A stretch of 64,000 nucleotides of DNA from the NCBI GenBank assembly GCA_020831885.1, contig JAFIFU010000009.1:44850-108849 (forward strand). The letters are read 5' to 3'. The notes under the pieces were generated by a model that saw only the letters and a list, made by a program, of their open reading frames with translations, did no database searches and was not told where the DNA came from. The stretch is from Ectothiorhodospiraceae bacterium (lineage in GTDB: Bacteria > Pseudomonadota > Gammaproteobacteria > Nitrococcales > Aquisalimonadaceae). Of this stretch, positions 27,269 to 35,510 are shown piece by piece. Position 1 is the first letter of the stretch. Each line of letters starts with the position of its first letter. Made by a program: the position numbers and the translations under genes.

Positions 27269-27658
27269 TCAGTCTCCGTCATCAAGCTGTCGCATCACCC
27301 GCTCGGCATAGGCGGGTTCCTGCAGCCACAAGGGACCCTGACGCCCCGGCCCCCGCTCATGCTGGAGCCGCAGGCGCAACAGTTCCAACCGCCGCCGTGC
27401 GCGAGAGCGCCCCGCCCCGTCGGACTCGGGCAGACACCGCAACAGATCCTCCGCTTCCTCCAGTTCCCGCAGGGTCTGCAGATGCGGCGGTAAATAACCG
27501 GCGTTTCTGAGAACCCGGAACGCCACGCGCAGGTGTTCCGGCACAAGACTGTCATCGTCCAGTTTCAGCGGCCGTCCCTGCCCGGGAAGATTGTCCAGCT
27601 CGCCCTTCTCAATCGCTTCGGCAATCCGTTGCTCCGCCAGTTCATCAATCAGCCACAT
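27269..27658 (-). CDS. DUF1992 (DnaJ-related) domain protein
   Basis: 129-residue protein with the complete DUF1992 signature at its N-terminus: LIDELAEQRIAEAIEKGE, then NLPGQGRPLKLDD and the VPEHLRVAFRVLRNAGYLPP helix. The family is annotated as DnaJ-homologue-like in eukaryotes and is of unknown function in bacteria. The C-terminal half is an Arg/Leu-rich helix. It lies alone between the BTAD regulator and a divergent deacetylase-family gene. Confidence 0.85.
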   Translation of the reverse strand: MWLIDELAEQRIAEAIEKGELDNLPGQGRPLKLDDDSLVPEHLRVAFRVLRNAGYLPPHLQTLRELEEAEDLLRCLPESDGAGRSRARRRLELLRLRLQHERGPGRQGPLWLQEPAYAERVMRQLDDGD

Positions 27659-27856
27659 CGTCCACAGTCCGGGCTCCGGAAACCATAAACAGTTTACCGG
27701 ATTCCCGCCGTCCCACGCGGTGTTTGACAGCCCGTCCGGCCTTGCGGATGCTGAACCCAGGCACGTGCTTCAGTGTTTCCACAGCCGGCCGCCCCGCGGG
27801 CTGGCGTGATACCGCGACCACCGGCCCAGACGAAGCAACACGAGAGGTTAGGTACC

Positions 27857-28873
27857 GTGAAGGCGTTCTTTCACCCCCTGCAGGACAGACACATCCCCCG
27901 CTCCTATCTCTCCCGCGGCCAGATGCGGGCACCGCAGGAGATTCCCGAGCGCACAAGCCGCATCCTCCAGGGGCTACGAGGACTGGATTATCCGATCCTG
28001 GAGGCCACCGATCACAGCTCTCAGCCCATCGCCCAGGTCCATGATCTGGGTTATCTGCGGTTTCTCGAAAGTGCCCACCGACGCTGGAAAGAGATACCCG
28101 ACGACTGGGGCGACGAGGTGATGTCCAATATCTACGTGCGCTCACCCAACCCCCGCAAGGGAATCCTGGCCGAGGCCGCCTACTATCTGGCCGACGGCAG
28201 CTGCCCCATCGGCGCCGACACGTGGACCTCCGCCTACTGGTCGGTCCAGACCGCTCTGAGCGCCGGGGATGCCATCGTGGCCGGTGATCGGACTGCCTAC
28301 GCCCTGTGCCGGCCACCGGGACACCATGCCCGCTCCGATGCCGCCGGCGGCTTCTGCTACCTGAACAATGCGGCCATCGCCGCGGAAGCTCTGCTGGCCA
28401 GCTTCCCCCGGATCGCCATCCTGGATCCGGACATGCACCACGGTCAGGGGATACAGGAGATTTTCTACCGCCGGCATGATGTGCTCTACATCTCCATTCA
28501 CGGGGATCCGACCAATTTCTATCCGGTCTGCTCCGGCTACGAGGAAGAGCGAGGCGAAGGCCCCGGGCATGGCTACACGATCAATCTGCCGATGCCCCAC
28601 GGTTCGCCGGAATCCGCGTTTTTCCGGCGTCTGGACGAGGCCATGGAGGCCATCAACCTGTTCCAGGCCGACCTGCTGATCGTTACGCTGGGGTTCGACA
28701 TCTACCGGGAGGATCCTCAGTCGAAGGTGGATATCGGCGCGGAAGGCTTCAACCGGCTCGGACGGGTACTGTCGGAGTTCCCCAACCCCACGCTGGTCAT
28801 CCAGGAAGGTGGTTACCACCTGGACTCCCTGGAGGAGAACACCCGGCAGTTTTTCACCGGATTGAACCGGTAG
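27857..28873 (+). CDS. histone deacetylase superfamily protein (acetylpolyamine amidohydrolase-like)
   Basis: Zinc amidohydrolase of about 338 residues. It has the catalytic His pair in ALCRPPGHHAR, metal ligands in ILDPDMHHGQG (Asp and His), the third ligand in TLGFDIYREDP, and the substrate-side GGFCYLNN and EGGYH. The sequence is closest to bacterial polyamine deacetylases, which remove acetyl groups from acetylputrescine or acetylcadaverine. GTG at 27857 has AGAGG upstream and starts exactly at the family N-terminus VKAFFHPLQDRH. No polyamine transporter or synthesis gene is adjacent. Confidence 0.88.
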   Translation: MKAFFHPLQDRHIPRSYLSRGQMRAPQEIPERTSRILQGLRGLDYPILEATDHSSQPIAQVHDLGYLRFLESAHRRWKEIPDDWGDEVMSNIYVRSPNPRKGILAEAAYYLADGSCPIGADTWTSAYWSVQTALSAGDAIVAGDRTAYALCRPPGHHARSDAAGGFCYLNNAAIAAEALLASFPRIAILDPDMHHGQGIQEIFYRRHDVLYISIHGDPTNFYPVCSGYEEERGEGPGHGYTINLPMPHGSPESAFFRRLDEAMEAINLFQADLLIVTLGFDIYREDPQSKVDIGAEGFNRLGRVLSEFPNPTLVIQEGGYHLDSLEENTRQFFTGLNR

Positions 28874-29062
28874 GGTGGCGGCAGAAGATCGTCTGCAGAT
28901 GATGATCTCTCCATGTACACCGGTGGCGTCCCGACTGCCGGATGGCCTCCGTATCCCACCGGTGGAAAAGGGCCGCATGGTCTATGGTGTCAGAGGTACA
29001 GTGGCAACCCGGATCGCTGTCCGCTCCGGGCCGAGGGGATCCGGTCATGGGATGGTCATTAC

Positions 29063-29099
29063 CCGGACACGCTGCAAAACCCCGCAGGGCGGGCCATTG
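29063..29099. repeat. dispersed repeat, copy next to the sugar-dehydrogenase-like start codon
   Basis: CCGGACACGCTGCAAA followed by CCCCGCAGGGCGGGCCATT; the same sequence with about three changes recurs at 63950-63986. The following bases GAGCACCATGG also match (reverse complement) the left end of the distal copy, so the repeat probably extends to about 29110 and includes the ATG at 29107. Confidence 0.7.
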
Positions 29100-29106
29100 G
29101 AGCACC

Positions 29107-30273
29107 ATGGCATGGCGCAGCGGCGCCCTGTGGCTGGCGGCTGCCTGCAGCGCGCTGTTACTGAGTGGCTGTTTCAACAGCGGCAACGGCGCCGATTCCA
29201 CGCCGGAGCCGTCCGGCGGGATCACCGTGGAGCTGGTGGTGGAGGGGCTTGAGCACCCCTGGAGCCTCGCCTTCCTGCCGGATGACAACAGTCGGGCACT
29301 GATCACGGAGCGGCCTGGGCGGCTGCTGCTGGTGGACCTGAACACCGGCGATACCCATGTTATCGGCGGCGAGATTCCGGATGTGGCGGCCCGGGGCCAG
29401 GGTGGTCTGCTGGACGTGGTCCTGCATCCCGATTACCCGAACTACCCCTGGGTCTACCTCAGCTACGCGGCCGCCGGCGAGGGAGGCTATGCCACCCACG
29501 TGGCCCGCGCCGAGCTGGACACGGACGGTCTGGAACTGCGACAGCTGGAAACGCTGCTGGTGGCGGAGCCGTTCACGACTGGTACCGGCCATTTCGGCTC
29601 CCGGATGGTTTTCGGCACGGACGGTCTGCTCTACATCACCGTGGGTGACCGACGCAACCGGGATTCTGCCCAGGATCTCGGCAGTCACCATGGCAAGACA
29701 CTCCGCCTGGAGCCGGACGGGAGCATACCGGAGGACAACCCGTTCACGGATGCCGCCGATATACCGCATGCCATCTACAGCTACGGCCACCGTAACCCTC
29801 AGGGTATGGCGCTGCATCCGGAGACGACCCGCATCTGGATCAACGAACACGGCGAACAGGCCGGCGACGAGGTGAACATTCTGGAAAGCGGTGGCAACTT
29901 CGGCTGGCCCATCGCCACCTATGGCCGCGAATACGGCAGCGGCGCCCCCATCGGCGAGCTGCCACCAGACAATCCGGACACCGTGGACCCGGTCCATTAC
30001 TGGGACGAAGCGGCCTTCCCGCCATCGGGCATGGCCTTCTATTTCCACGACGGTTTCCCGGAATGGAACGGCAGCGTGTTCATCGGCGGCCTGGGCCGGC
30101 GCTACCTGGCGCGTTTTCCGCTGAATGGCGAGCGCCTCGGCCAGGAAGAACGTCTGCTTCAGGACCGTAACTGGCGCATCCGCGATGTGCGGGTCAGACC
30201 GGACAATGGCCATGTGTATGTGCTCGTGGACGCCGCGAGCGCACCCCTGGTGAGGCTGGTGCCGGAAGAGTAA
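29107..30273 (+). CDS. PQQ-dependent sugar dehydrogenase-like lipoprotein
   Basis: Six-bladed propeller of the soluble aldose dehydrogenase (Asd/YliI) family, 388 residues. ATG at 29107 gives a lipoprotein signal with lipobox LLSGC (Cys22), so it should be periplasmic and membrane-anchored. Family sequences present: LEHPWSLAFLPD, GQGGLLDVVLHPDY, TGTGHFGSRMVFGTDG, GDRRNRDSAQDLGSHHGK and YSYGHRNPQGMALHP with the presumed catalytic His in SHHGK-type segments. It would oxidise sugars with PQQ; no PQQ synthesis gene is in the window. Its start codon lies at the edge of a dispersed repeat. Confidence 0.88.
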   Translation: MAWRSGALWLAAACSALLLSGCFNSGNGADSTPEPSGGITVELVVEGLEHPWSLAFLPDDNSRALITERPGRLLLVDLNTGDTHVIGGEIPDVAARGQGGLLDVVLHPDYPNYPWVYLSYAAAGEGGYATHVARAELDTDGLELRQLETLLVAEPFTTGTGHFGSRMVFGTDGLLYITVGDRRNRDSAQDLGSHHGKTLRLEPDGSIPEDNPFTDAADIPHAIYSYGHRNPQGMALHPETTRIWINEHGEQAGDEVNILESGGNFGWPIATYGREYGSGAPIGELPPDNPDTVDPVHYWDEAAFPPSGMAFYFHDGFPEWNGSVFIGGLGRRYLARFPLNGERLGQEERLLQDRNWRIRDVRVRPDNGHVYVLVDAASAPLVRLVPEE

Positions 30274-30303
30274 AGGAACCGTCATACACTAAGGAGCAGG
30301 ATC

Positions 30304-31080
30304 ATGGGTTTGGTGACCAATGCGCGCAGGCTCGCAATCGCCTTCGCCTTCGTGCTCGCACTCCCGGGCGCACCCGCCCTGGGGAGTGATGGACAACCGG
30401 TGCGGATCGTCATCGAGCCATGGCCGCCTTTCGCCGACCCGGCACTACCCGGACAGGGCTTTCTCAGCCGGCTGACTGAAGCCGCCTTCGAAACCACCGG
30501 CCACCGGACAGAAATTCACTTCATCCCCTGGGCCCGGGCACTGCACGAGGTGGAACGGGGGTATCGCCATGTGATCATGGGCCTGTTCCACAGCGAGGAG
30601 CGGGAAGCGGCGTTCCGTTACAGCGACCCCGTCTATGAAGCCCAGGTCGGCCTGGTGGCCCTGCGCGGGCTCGGACGCGACCGCTACGACTCCCTGGACG
30701 ACCTGGGGGATTACACCATCGGTATCGGGCGGGGGTTCGCCAACAGCCCGGCCTTCGATGCCGCCGTCCAGGAAGACAGGCTGGACGTTTACGTGGCAAC
30801 TGAGCACACCACCCACGTCCGGATGCTGTTTGCCGGCCGCCTGGACCTGATCGCCGGAACCGTGGATACCATCCTCCACGCCGCGGAGCGCGAGGGATAC
30901 CCGGTCTCCGAGCTTGTCGTCCTGGATCCGCCACTGATGACCCACGACATCCACATCGGTGTCTCCCGGGCGATCGAGAACAGCGAGGCGCTGCGGGACG
31001 ATTTCGATCGCGGACTCCGAAAACTGCGCGAAAGCGGCCGCTACGACGAGATCCTGAGCCGCTACCGGATCGGAAACTGA
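30304..31080 (+). CDS. periplasmic solute-binding protein, family 3 type
   Basis: 258-residue binding protein with a Sec signal peptide (RRLAIAFAFVLALPGAPALG, cleavage near ALG-SD) and the SBP_bac_3 pattern: IVIEPWPPFADP, then FIPWARALHEVERG, FRYSDPVYEAQVG and DLGDYTIGIGRGFANS. AAGGAG precedes the ATG by 7 nt. There is no permease or ATPase gene nearby, so it may be an orphan sensor component rather than a transporter subunit. It starts 30 nt after the sugar-dehydrogenase-like gene and could be co-transcribed with it. Confidence 0.85.
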   Translation: MGLVTNARRLAIAFAFVLALPGAPALGSDGQPVRIVIEPWPPFADPALPGQGFLSRLTEAAFETTGHRTEIHFIPWARALHEVERGYRHVIMGLFHSEEREAAFRYSDPVYEAQVGLVALRGLGRDRYDSLDDLGDYTIGIGRGFANSPAFDAAVQEDRLDVYVATEHTTHVRMLFAGRLDLIAGTVDTILHAAEREGYPVSELVVLDPPLMTHDIHIGVSRAIENSEALRDDFDRGLRKLRESGRYDEILSRYRIGN

Positions 31081-31234
31081 GGAGGTTCAAGCCTTTCCCG
31101 GACCCCCGTCCGCACCGGATCCCGGGCCCATGCCAGGGGGCGGCCGGGACATCGCTTCCGTTGTGACTTAGTCACTGACGTGCCGTATAAGCGGCCGCAC
31201 ACTGCCTGGCACCAGTCAAGCCAGGAGACCGCCG

Positions 31235-31432
31235 ATGTTCAAGCAGAATATGGGAACCGTTGATCGCGCCGTGCGGGCCATCGCCGGGCTGATTCTTCTG
31301 AGCCTGGTGTTTGTCGGGCCGCAGACGGCCTGGGGATGGATCGGTCTGATTCCCCTGGCAACCGCCGTGGCAGGCTTCTGTCCGGCCTACCTCCCCTTCG
31401 GGCTAAAGACCTGCAAACGCTCCCGGGCCTGA
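31235..31432 (+). CDS. DUF2892 (YgaP-like transmembrane) protein
   Basis: 65-residue inner-membrane protein with the DUF2892 signature: NMGTVDRAVRAIAGLIL, a helical hairpin, and GFCPAYLPFGLKTC near the C-terminus. The same domain forms the C-terminal membrane anchor of YgaP rhodanese. It is often found with sulfur-relay genes, and a DsrE-family gene follows 28 nt later, consistent with a small sulfur-handling unit. Biochemical role unknown. Confidence 0.85.
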   Translation: MFKQNMGTVDRAVRAIAGLILLSLVFVGPQTAWGWIGLIPLATAVAGFCPAYLPFGLKTCKRSRA

Positions 31433-31460
31433 ACCGGACAAGAGTAAGGAGACCGATACC

Positions 31461-31898
31461 ATGCAAAAGCTGTTGACCGGCATGATCACCGCTTTGATGC
31501 TTTGCGGCCTGTCGCTGTCCGTTTCCGCCGCGGAACGGCCGGACCTGCTGACGGTCATCACCAGTGATTCCAACGACACCCAGGCCATGGCCCTGATTCT
31601 GACCCGGGCCTCAGTCCAGCAGGGCTCCGGCGCGCGCATTCTGCTCTGCGACCATGCCGGGGAACTGGCCGTGAAAGGCTCCGACATGGGCAGCACCGTG
31701 GTCCAACCGGCGGATGCTTCGCCGCGCCAGATGCTGGCCGGTCTGATCCAGGCGGGTGTCACCGTGGAGGTGTGCGCCATTTTCCTGCCGAACCGCGTCT
31801 TCGACGAAGGCGATCTGGTGGACGGTGTCGGGATCGCCCGCCCCGGCCCGATCGCGGAATTCATGGCGGCACCGGACACCCGGCTTTTCACTTTCTGA
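31461..31898 (+). CDS. periplasmic DsrE-family protein
   Basis: 145-residue DsrE/F-like fold with an N-terminal signal peptide (TGMITALMLCGLSLSVSAAE, cleavage after SAA). The core has LLTVITSDSNDTQAMALIL, ARILLCDHAGELA and VTVEVCAIFLPNR; the Cys in VCAIF sits where sulfur-carrying DsrE proteins keep their reactive residue. TAAGGAG precedes the ATG. Paired with DUF2892, it may bind or relay sulfur in the periplasm, which is inference from family and neighbour. Confidence 0.82.
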   Translation: MQKLLTGMITALMLCGLSLSVSAAERPDLLTVITSDSNDTQAMALILTRASVQQGSGARILLCDHAGELAVKGSDMGSTVVQPADASPRQMLAGLIQAGVTVEVCAIFLPNRVFDEGDLVDGVGIARPGPIAEFMAAPDTRLFTF

Positions 31899-32061
31899 GG
31901 CGGCACGCACCGCACCGGGACCCGGTTTTCTTCCCCCGCCGGCGTCCCCTTGCTCCGGGCGGCACCGCCGTCCGGAGTCTTCCTTATTCGCCCGATTGGC
32001 TAAGCTTTCGGGACACACTGATGGAAAGCCGGCAAGCCATGCCGGCTGAGGAGCGGGAACC

Positions 32062-32310
32062 ATGACAGACCTGGCGGATCGCAAACGGGAACTGGAACGC
32101 CAGCGGGACGCGTTGGCGGATCGCTTGCGTCGCATCAATCTGGACTACCGGCGGGGGCTGGACCCGAATCCGGATGAACAGGCACTGCAGTTGGAAAACG
32201 CTGAGGTGCTGGAGGAAATCGGCCGGGTCACCGCCGAGGAACTGGCCAGAATCGAAGCCGCAATCCTTCGCATCGAAGAGGCTATTCGTCGGCAACCACC
32301 CTCTCCATGA
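32062..32310 (+). CDS. small coiled-coil hypothetical protein
   Basis: 82-residue, highly charged, probably all-helical protein (RKRELERQRDALADRLRRI, then a long Glu/Ala/Leu-rich helix from residue 40 to the end). I recognise no family. AGGAGCGGGAACC precedes the ATG, so translation is plausible. Its last 29 nt overlap the convergent gene on the other strand. It could be a scaffold or regulator of a neighbouring product, but nothing specific can be said. Confidence 0.6.
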   Translation: MTDLADRKRELERQRDALADRLRRINLDYRRGLDPNPDEQALQLENAEVLEEIGRVTAEELARIEAAILRIEEAIRRQPPSP

Positions 32311-32890
32311 AGCGGATCAGCGAGCCGAGGCCGGCTTCGTAGGCCACATCCCCCGCGTAGTGGTTGTGCTGCAGATTCAGCAGCCGCTGACCGGAGCTGT
32401 CCTGCAACAGCCACAACAGCACATGCTGGGTGACGAACCCGCCGTCCTCCGCCAGGCACCGGGCGCGGCCGCGGGCCACCAGTCGGTACCCTGGGGCGGG
32501 GGCCACGGCCTGGGTCCAGTGCACCCGGTCGCAATCCCGCTCGGCATCCTCGCGAAAATCCCGCAAACCGGCCGAGAGCTGGCGCTCAGGCGCAACCAGA
32601 TCCACATCGAACTCCCCATAGAAATACACGCCGGAAGGGCTGTCCCAATAGCACTGCCAGGCCTTCGCCGGATCATGCGCCGCATCCCTGTCATCCAGAC
32701 GCCGCAGCGGCCCGCCGCCGCCCTCCGTCAGCACATCGGCAATGGTCTGACAGGGGACCCGCTGGGCCCGCTCCTCCACCAGGGCCCACGGGGTCGAGAC
32801 CGCCGCGCCGGGTTCCCCGGCTCCGGCCGCGGCGATGCAGAAGGCAAGCATGGCTGCCGCTGCCCATCGTTCCGGTCGCCTGTTTTCCAT
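32282..32890 (-). CDS. secreted hypothetical protein
   Basis: About 202 residues with a signal peptide (RWAAAAMLAFCIAAAGAGE). The mature part has four Cys (CQTIADV, WQCYWD, DCDRVHW, RCLAED), aromatic strand motifs (SGVYFYGEFDVDLV), and a His-rich end NLQHNHYAGD. I recognise no family. GGAGGGAG precedes the ATG at 32890; the open frame continues far upstream but lies antisense to the moxR-like gene. It is divergent from that gene. Confidence 0.65.
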   Translation of the reverse strand: MENRRPERWAAAAMLAFCIAAAGAGEPGAAVSTPWALVEERAQRVPCQTIADVLTEGGGGPLRRLDDRDAAHDPAKAWQCYWDSPSGVYFYGEFDVDLVAPERQLSAGLRDFREDAERDCDRVHWTQAVAPAPGYRLVARGRARCLAEDGGFVTQHVLLWLLQDSSGQRLLNLQHNHYAGDVAYEAGLGSLIRFMERVVADE

Positions 32891-32986
32891 GCACGCTCCC
32901 TCCGCATCGCGTCCAACTCGGGCATTGCCGCTTGCGCGCCGTAATGGTGCAATGCAGGACTGACTGGTCGACCGAAGGAGCCTTCC

Positions 32987-33922
32987 GTGCCTCAGACCCG
33001 GGCCATTGACGCCATCACCGCATTGCAAAACGGTTTCGAACAGGGTGGATACATCTGCGACGTCGAGATTGCAACCACTGTCTATCTGGCCCGGGAGCTG
33101 GAGAAGCCCGTGCTGGTGGAAGGGCCGCCAGGCGTGGGCAAGACCGAGCTGGCCCGCGCCACCGCCGAATTGCTGGAACTGCCTCTGATCCGTCTGCAGT
33201 GCTACGAGGGCCTGGACGAGGGCAAGGCCCTCTACGAGTGGAAGTACGGCAAGCAATTGCTCTACACGCAGATTCTCCGGGAGAAACTGGGCGAGGTGCT
33301 GGAGGGAACCCGAGGCCTGGACGAGGCCATGGAGCGCCTCCACCAGTACGATGACAGTTTTTTCTCCGAGCGGTTTCTGGAACCGCGCCCCCTGCTGCGC
33401 GCCCTCCGCGCCAGCAACGGTTCGGTTCTGCTCATCGATGAGGTGGACAAGTCCGACCATGAGTTCGAGGCTTTCCTGCTGGAAATCCTGTCGGACTACC
33501 AGATTTCCGTCCCGGAAATCGGCACCATCGGCGCGGTGACGCGGCCGCTGGTCTTTCTCACCAGCAACAATCAGCGGGAGATCGGCGAGGCCCTGCGCCG
33601 GCGCTGCCTGCACCTGCACATCGATTTCCCGGATCCGGGACTGGAACGACGCATCGTGCAGTCCCGGGTGAGCGGGATTTCCGACACTCTGCGCAATCAG
33701 TTGGTGAACTTCATCCACGCCGTGCGCGACATGGAGCTACGCAAGCTGCCCGCGGTGAGTGAGACCATCGATTGGGCGCGTACACTGGTGCTGCTGCACG
33801 CCGACAAGCTGGATGCGGAACTGGTCCGGCAGACATTGAGCGTGATCCTGAAACATCAGGACGACATCGCCCTGGTCAGCCGGGAACTGCCCAAGCTCCT
33901 CAATCAGGTCCGGACCGGCTGA
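32987..33922 (+). CDS. MoxR/CoxD-type AAA+ ATPase
   Basis: 311-residue MoxR-family ATPase: Walker A EGPPGVGKTELA, Walker B VLLIDEVDKSD, sensor-1 FLTSNNQREIGEALRRRC. It is most like CoxD, which with CoxE helps mature the copper-containing molybdenum CO dehydrogenase. The GTG at 32987 has AAGGAG 6 nt upstream. The VWA protein gene begins 1 nt after its stop, so the two are a functional pair: an ATPase plus a metal-ion-dependent adhesion domain acting as a chaperone for another complex. Confidence 0.9.
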   Translation: MPQTRAIDAITALQNGFEQGGYICDVEIATTVYLARELEKPVLVEGPPGVGKTELARATAELLELPLIRLQCYEGLDEGKALYEWKYGKQLLYTQILREKLGEVLEGTRGLDEAMERLHQYDDSFFSERFLEPRPLLRALRASNGSVLLIDEVDKSDHEFEAFLLEILSDYQISVPEIGTIGAVTRPLVFLTSNNQREIGEALRRRCLHLHIDFPDPGLERRIVQSRVSGISDTLRNQLVNFIHAVRDMELRKLPAVSETIDWARTLVLLHADKLDAELVRQTLSVILKHQDDIALVSRELPKLLNQVRTG

Positions 33923-33923
33923 C

Positions 33924-35321
33924 ATGGAAGCCACGCTGGCCGATTTCATCCGTGTACTGCGCTCGGCGGGCGTGCGGGTTTCGGTGTCGGAAACCATCGA
34001 TGCCTACGAGTCCATACGCCGGATCGGCGTCAGTCATCGCACCCTGCTGAAAAACGCCCTGGGCGCCACCCTGGCCAAGACCGGCGACGAGCGGGAGCTC
34101 TTCGACGGCTGCTTCGAACGTTTTTTCAGCCATCAGCAGCTCAAGGACGACGCGGATGAGACAGCCCCCGACCCGGAATCCACGGGGCAAACCGCCTCCC
34201 CGCCCGGCCAGGGAGGCGGCGGCAGCGGTGGGAGCGGCGGTGGCAGTCCGTCCCCGGACAACCTGAGCCCCCTGGCTCAGCAACTGCTGGAGGAACGCGG
34301 GGCCCAACTCCAGGCCGACATCGCCGCCGCCGGTCAGCGGGTGGGCAGTCAGCGGATCGTCAGCTTCGTGCAGCGCGGGCGCTTCACACGGGCCATTGCC
34401 GACGCGCTGGGACTGCGGGAGCTGGATGCGGACATCGCCCGGCTGGATGCCGGTGATGAAGGGGACCGGGAGCTCGCGGCACGGCTGGAACGCCGCCGGG
34501 GCGCCTGGATGGAACGCGTACGGGATCATGTGGAGCGGCAGATCGCGTTGTTCGCGGATCCGGAAGACCGTCGGATGATGCGGGAACGGCTGCCGCGCTT
34601 GAAGCTCTCCCACATTGATCGGCGCCATTACGCGGAAATGCAGGAACTGGTGCATCGCATGGCGCGCCGGTTGGCCAGCCTGCATGCCCGCAAGCGCAAG
34701 GCGGCCCGGCGGGGTCAACTGGACATCCGCCGGACCCTGCGCACCGGGCTGGCCTACGACGGCGTCCCCTTTCAGCCCAGTTGGCGGCGGGTGAAGAAGG
34801 ACAAGCCCCGGATCATGGCGCTGTGTGATGTCAGTGGGTCCGTGGCCTCCGTTTCACGCTTCTTGCTCATGTTCCTGTACAGCGTCAACGACGTACTGCC
34901 CCGTGTGCGTTCCTTCGCGTTCTCCGATTCCCTGGGGGAGATCACCGAGCTGTTCCGGGAACTGCCCCTGGATCAGGCGGTGCTTGCGGCGCAGCAGCGG
35001 CACGGCGACCGCTCCTCCGACTATGGCCGCTCCCTGCGGGATTTCGAGGACCTGTGCCTGGGGGAGATCGACCAACGCACCACCGTGATCATCCTGGGCG
35101 ACGCCCGCAGCAACTACGGCGACCCGGGAATCGACAGCCTGCGCCGGGTGCACCAGCGCGCCCGCCGCGTGCTGTGGTTGAACCCGGAAGCCCGCGTGCA
35201 GTGGGGTTACGGGGATTCGGAGATGCCGCTGCTGGCCACCGCCTGCCATCAGGTGCGGGTCTGCAACACCCTGAAGCATCTGGAGCAACTGGTGCAGGAT
35301 CTCATGCGTTCCACCGGTTGA
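33924..35321 (+). CDS. VWA domain-containing CoxE-like protein
   Basis: 465-residue CoxE-family protein. An N-terminal helical domain is joined by a Gly/Ser/Pro-rich linker (about residues 80-115) to a long charged helix and a von Willebrand A domain with the MIDAS sequence CDVSGSVAS; later MIDAS loops include the SSDYGRSL and LGDARSNYG regions. It works with MoxR ATPases in metal-enzyme assembly. No coxM/S/L structural genes are in the window, so the client is elsewhere or different. It ends 190 nt before the oxidoreductase operon. Confidence 0.88.
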   Translation: MEATLADFIRVLRSAGVRVSVSETIDAYESIRRIGVSHRTLLKNALGATLAKTGDERELFDGCFERFFSHQQLKDDADETAPDPESTGQTASPPGQGGGGSGGSGGGSPSPDNLSPLAQQLLEERGAQLQADIAAAGQRVGSQRIVSFVQRGRFTRAIADALGLRELDADIARLDAGDEGDRELAARLERRRGAWMERVRDHVERQIALFADPEDRRMMRERLPRLKLSHIDRRHYAEMQELVHRMARRLASLHARKRKAARRGQLDIRRTLRTGLAYDGVPFQPSWRRVKKDKPRIMALCDVSGSVASVSRFLLMFLYSVNDVLPRVRSFAFSDSLGEITELFRELPLDQAVLAAQQRHGDRSSDYGRSLRDFEDLCLGEIDQRTTVIILGDARSNYGDPGIDSLRRVHQRARRVLWLNPEARVQWGYGDSEMPLLATACHQVRVCNTLKHLEQLVQDLMRSTG

Positions 35322-35510
35322 GCAGGAATGCCCGGCCGCTCACTCCCGTGGCAGAGCCATCGGACACCGGGGATTGACAGCAGCATGACTGATTTCCGGG
35401 CCGGAATTCGATATTATTGGGTGATTATCTAGCAGGCGTCCTTTTTACGCGTAACTTTTTTGGTTGCGGAACGCTCAGGAATCGACCCAGATCGATCACG
35501 GGAGTATGCC

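Noticed and set aside
31163..31175. GTGAC-TTA-GTCAC dyad as an operator for the DUF2892/DsrE genes
   Set aside because: Only five-base arms and no supporting repeat; recorded but too weak to annotate.
32891..33718. N-terminal extension of the secreted hypothetical protein
   Set aside because: It runs antisense through the moxR-like gene; the ATG at 32890 has a strong ribosome site and begins a signal peptide.
35411..35432. Sigma-54-like promoter before the kor operon (TGGGTGATTATCTAGCA)
   Set aside because: Spacing fits one reading, but several key bases differ; a sigma-70 promoter in this AT-rich gap is at least as likely and cannot be fixed by eye.
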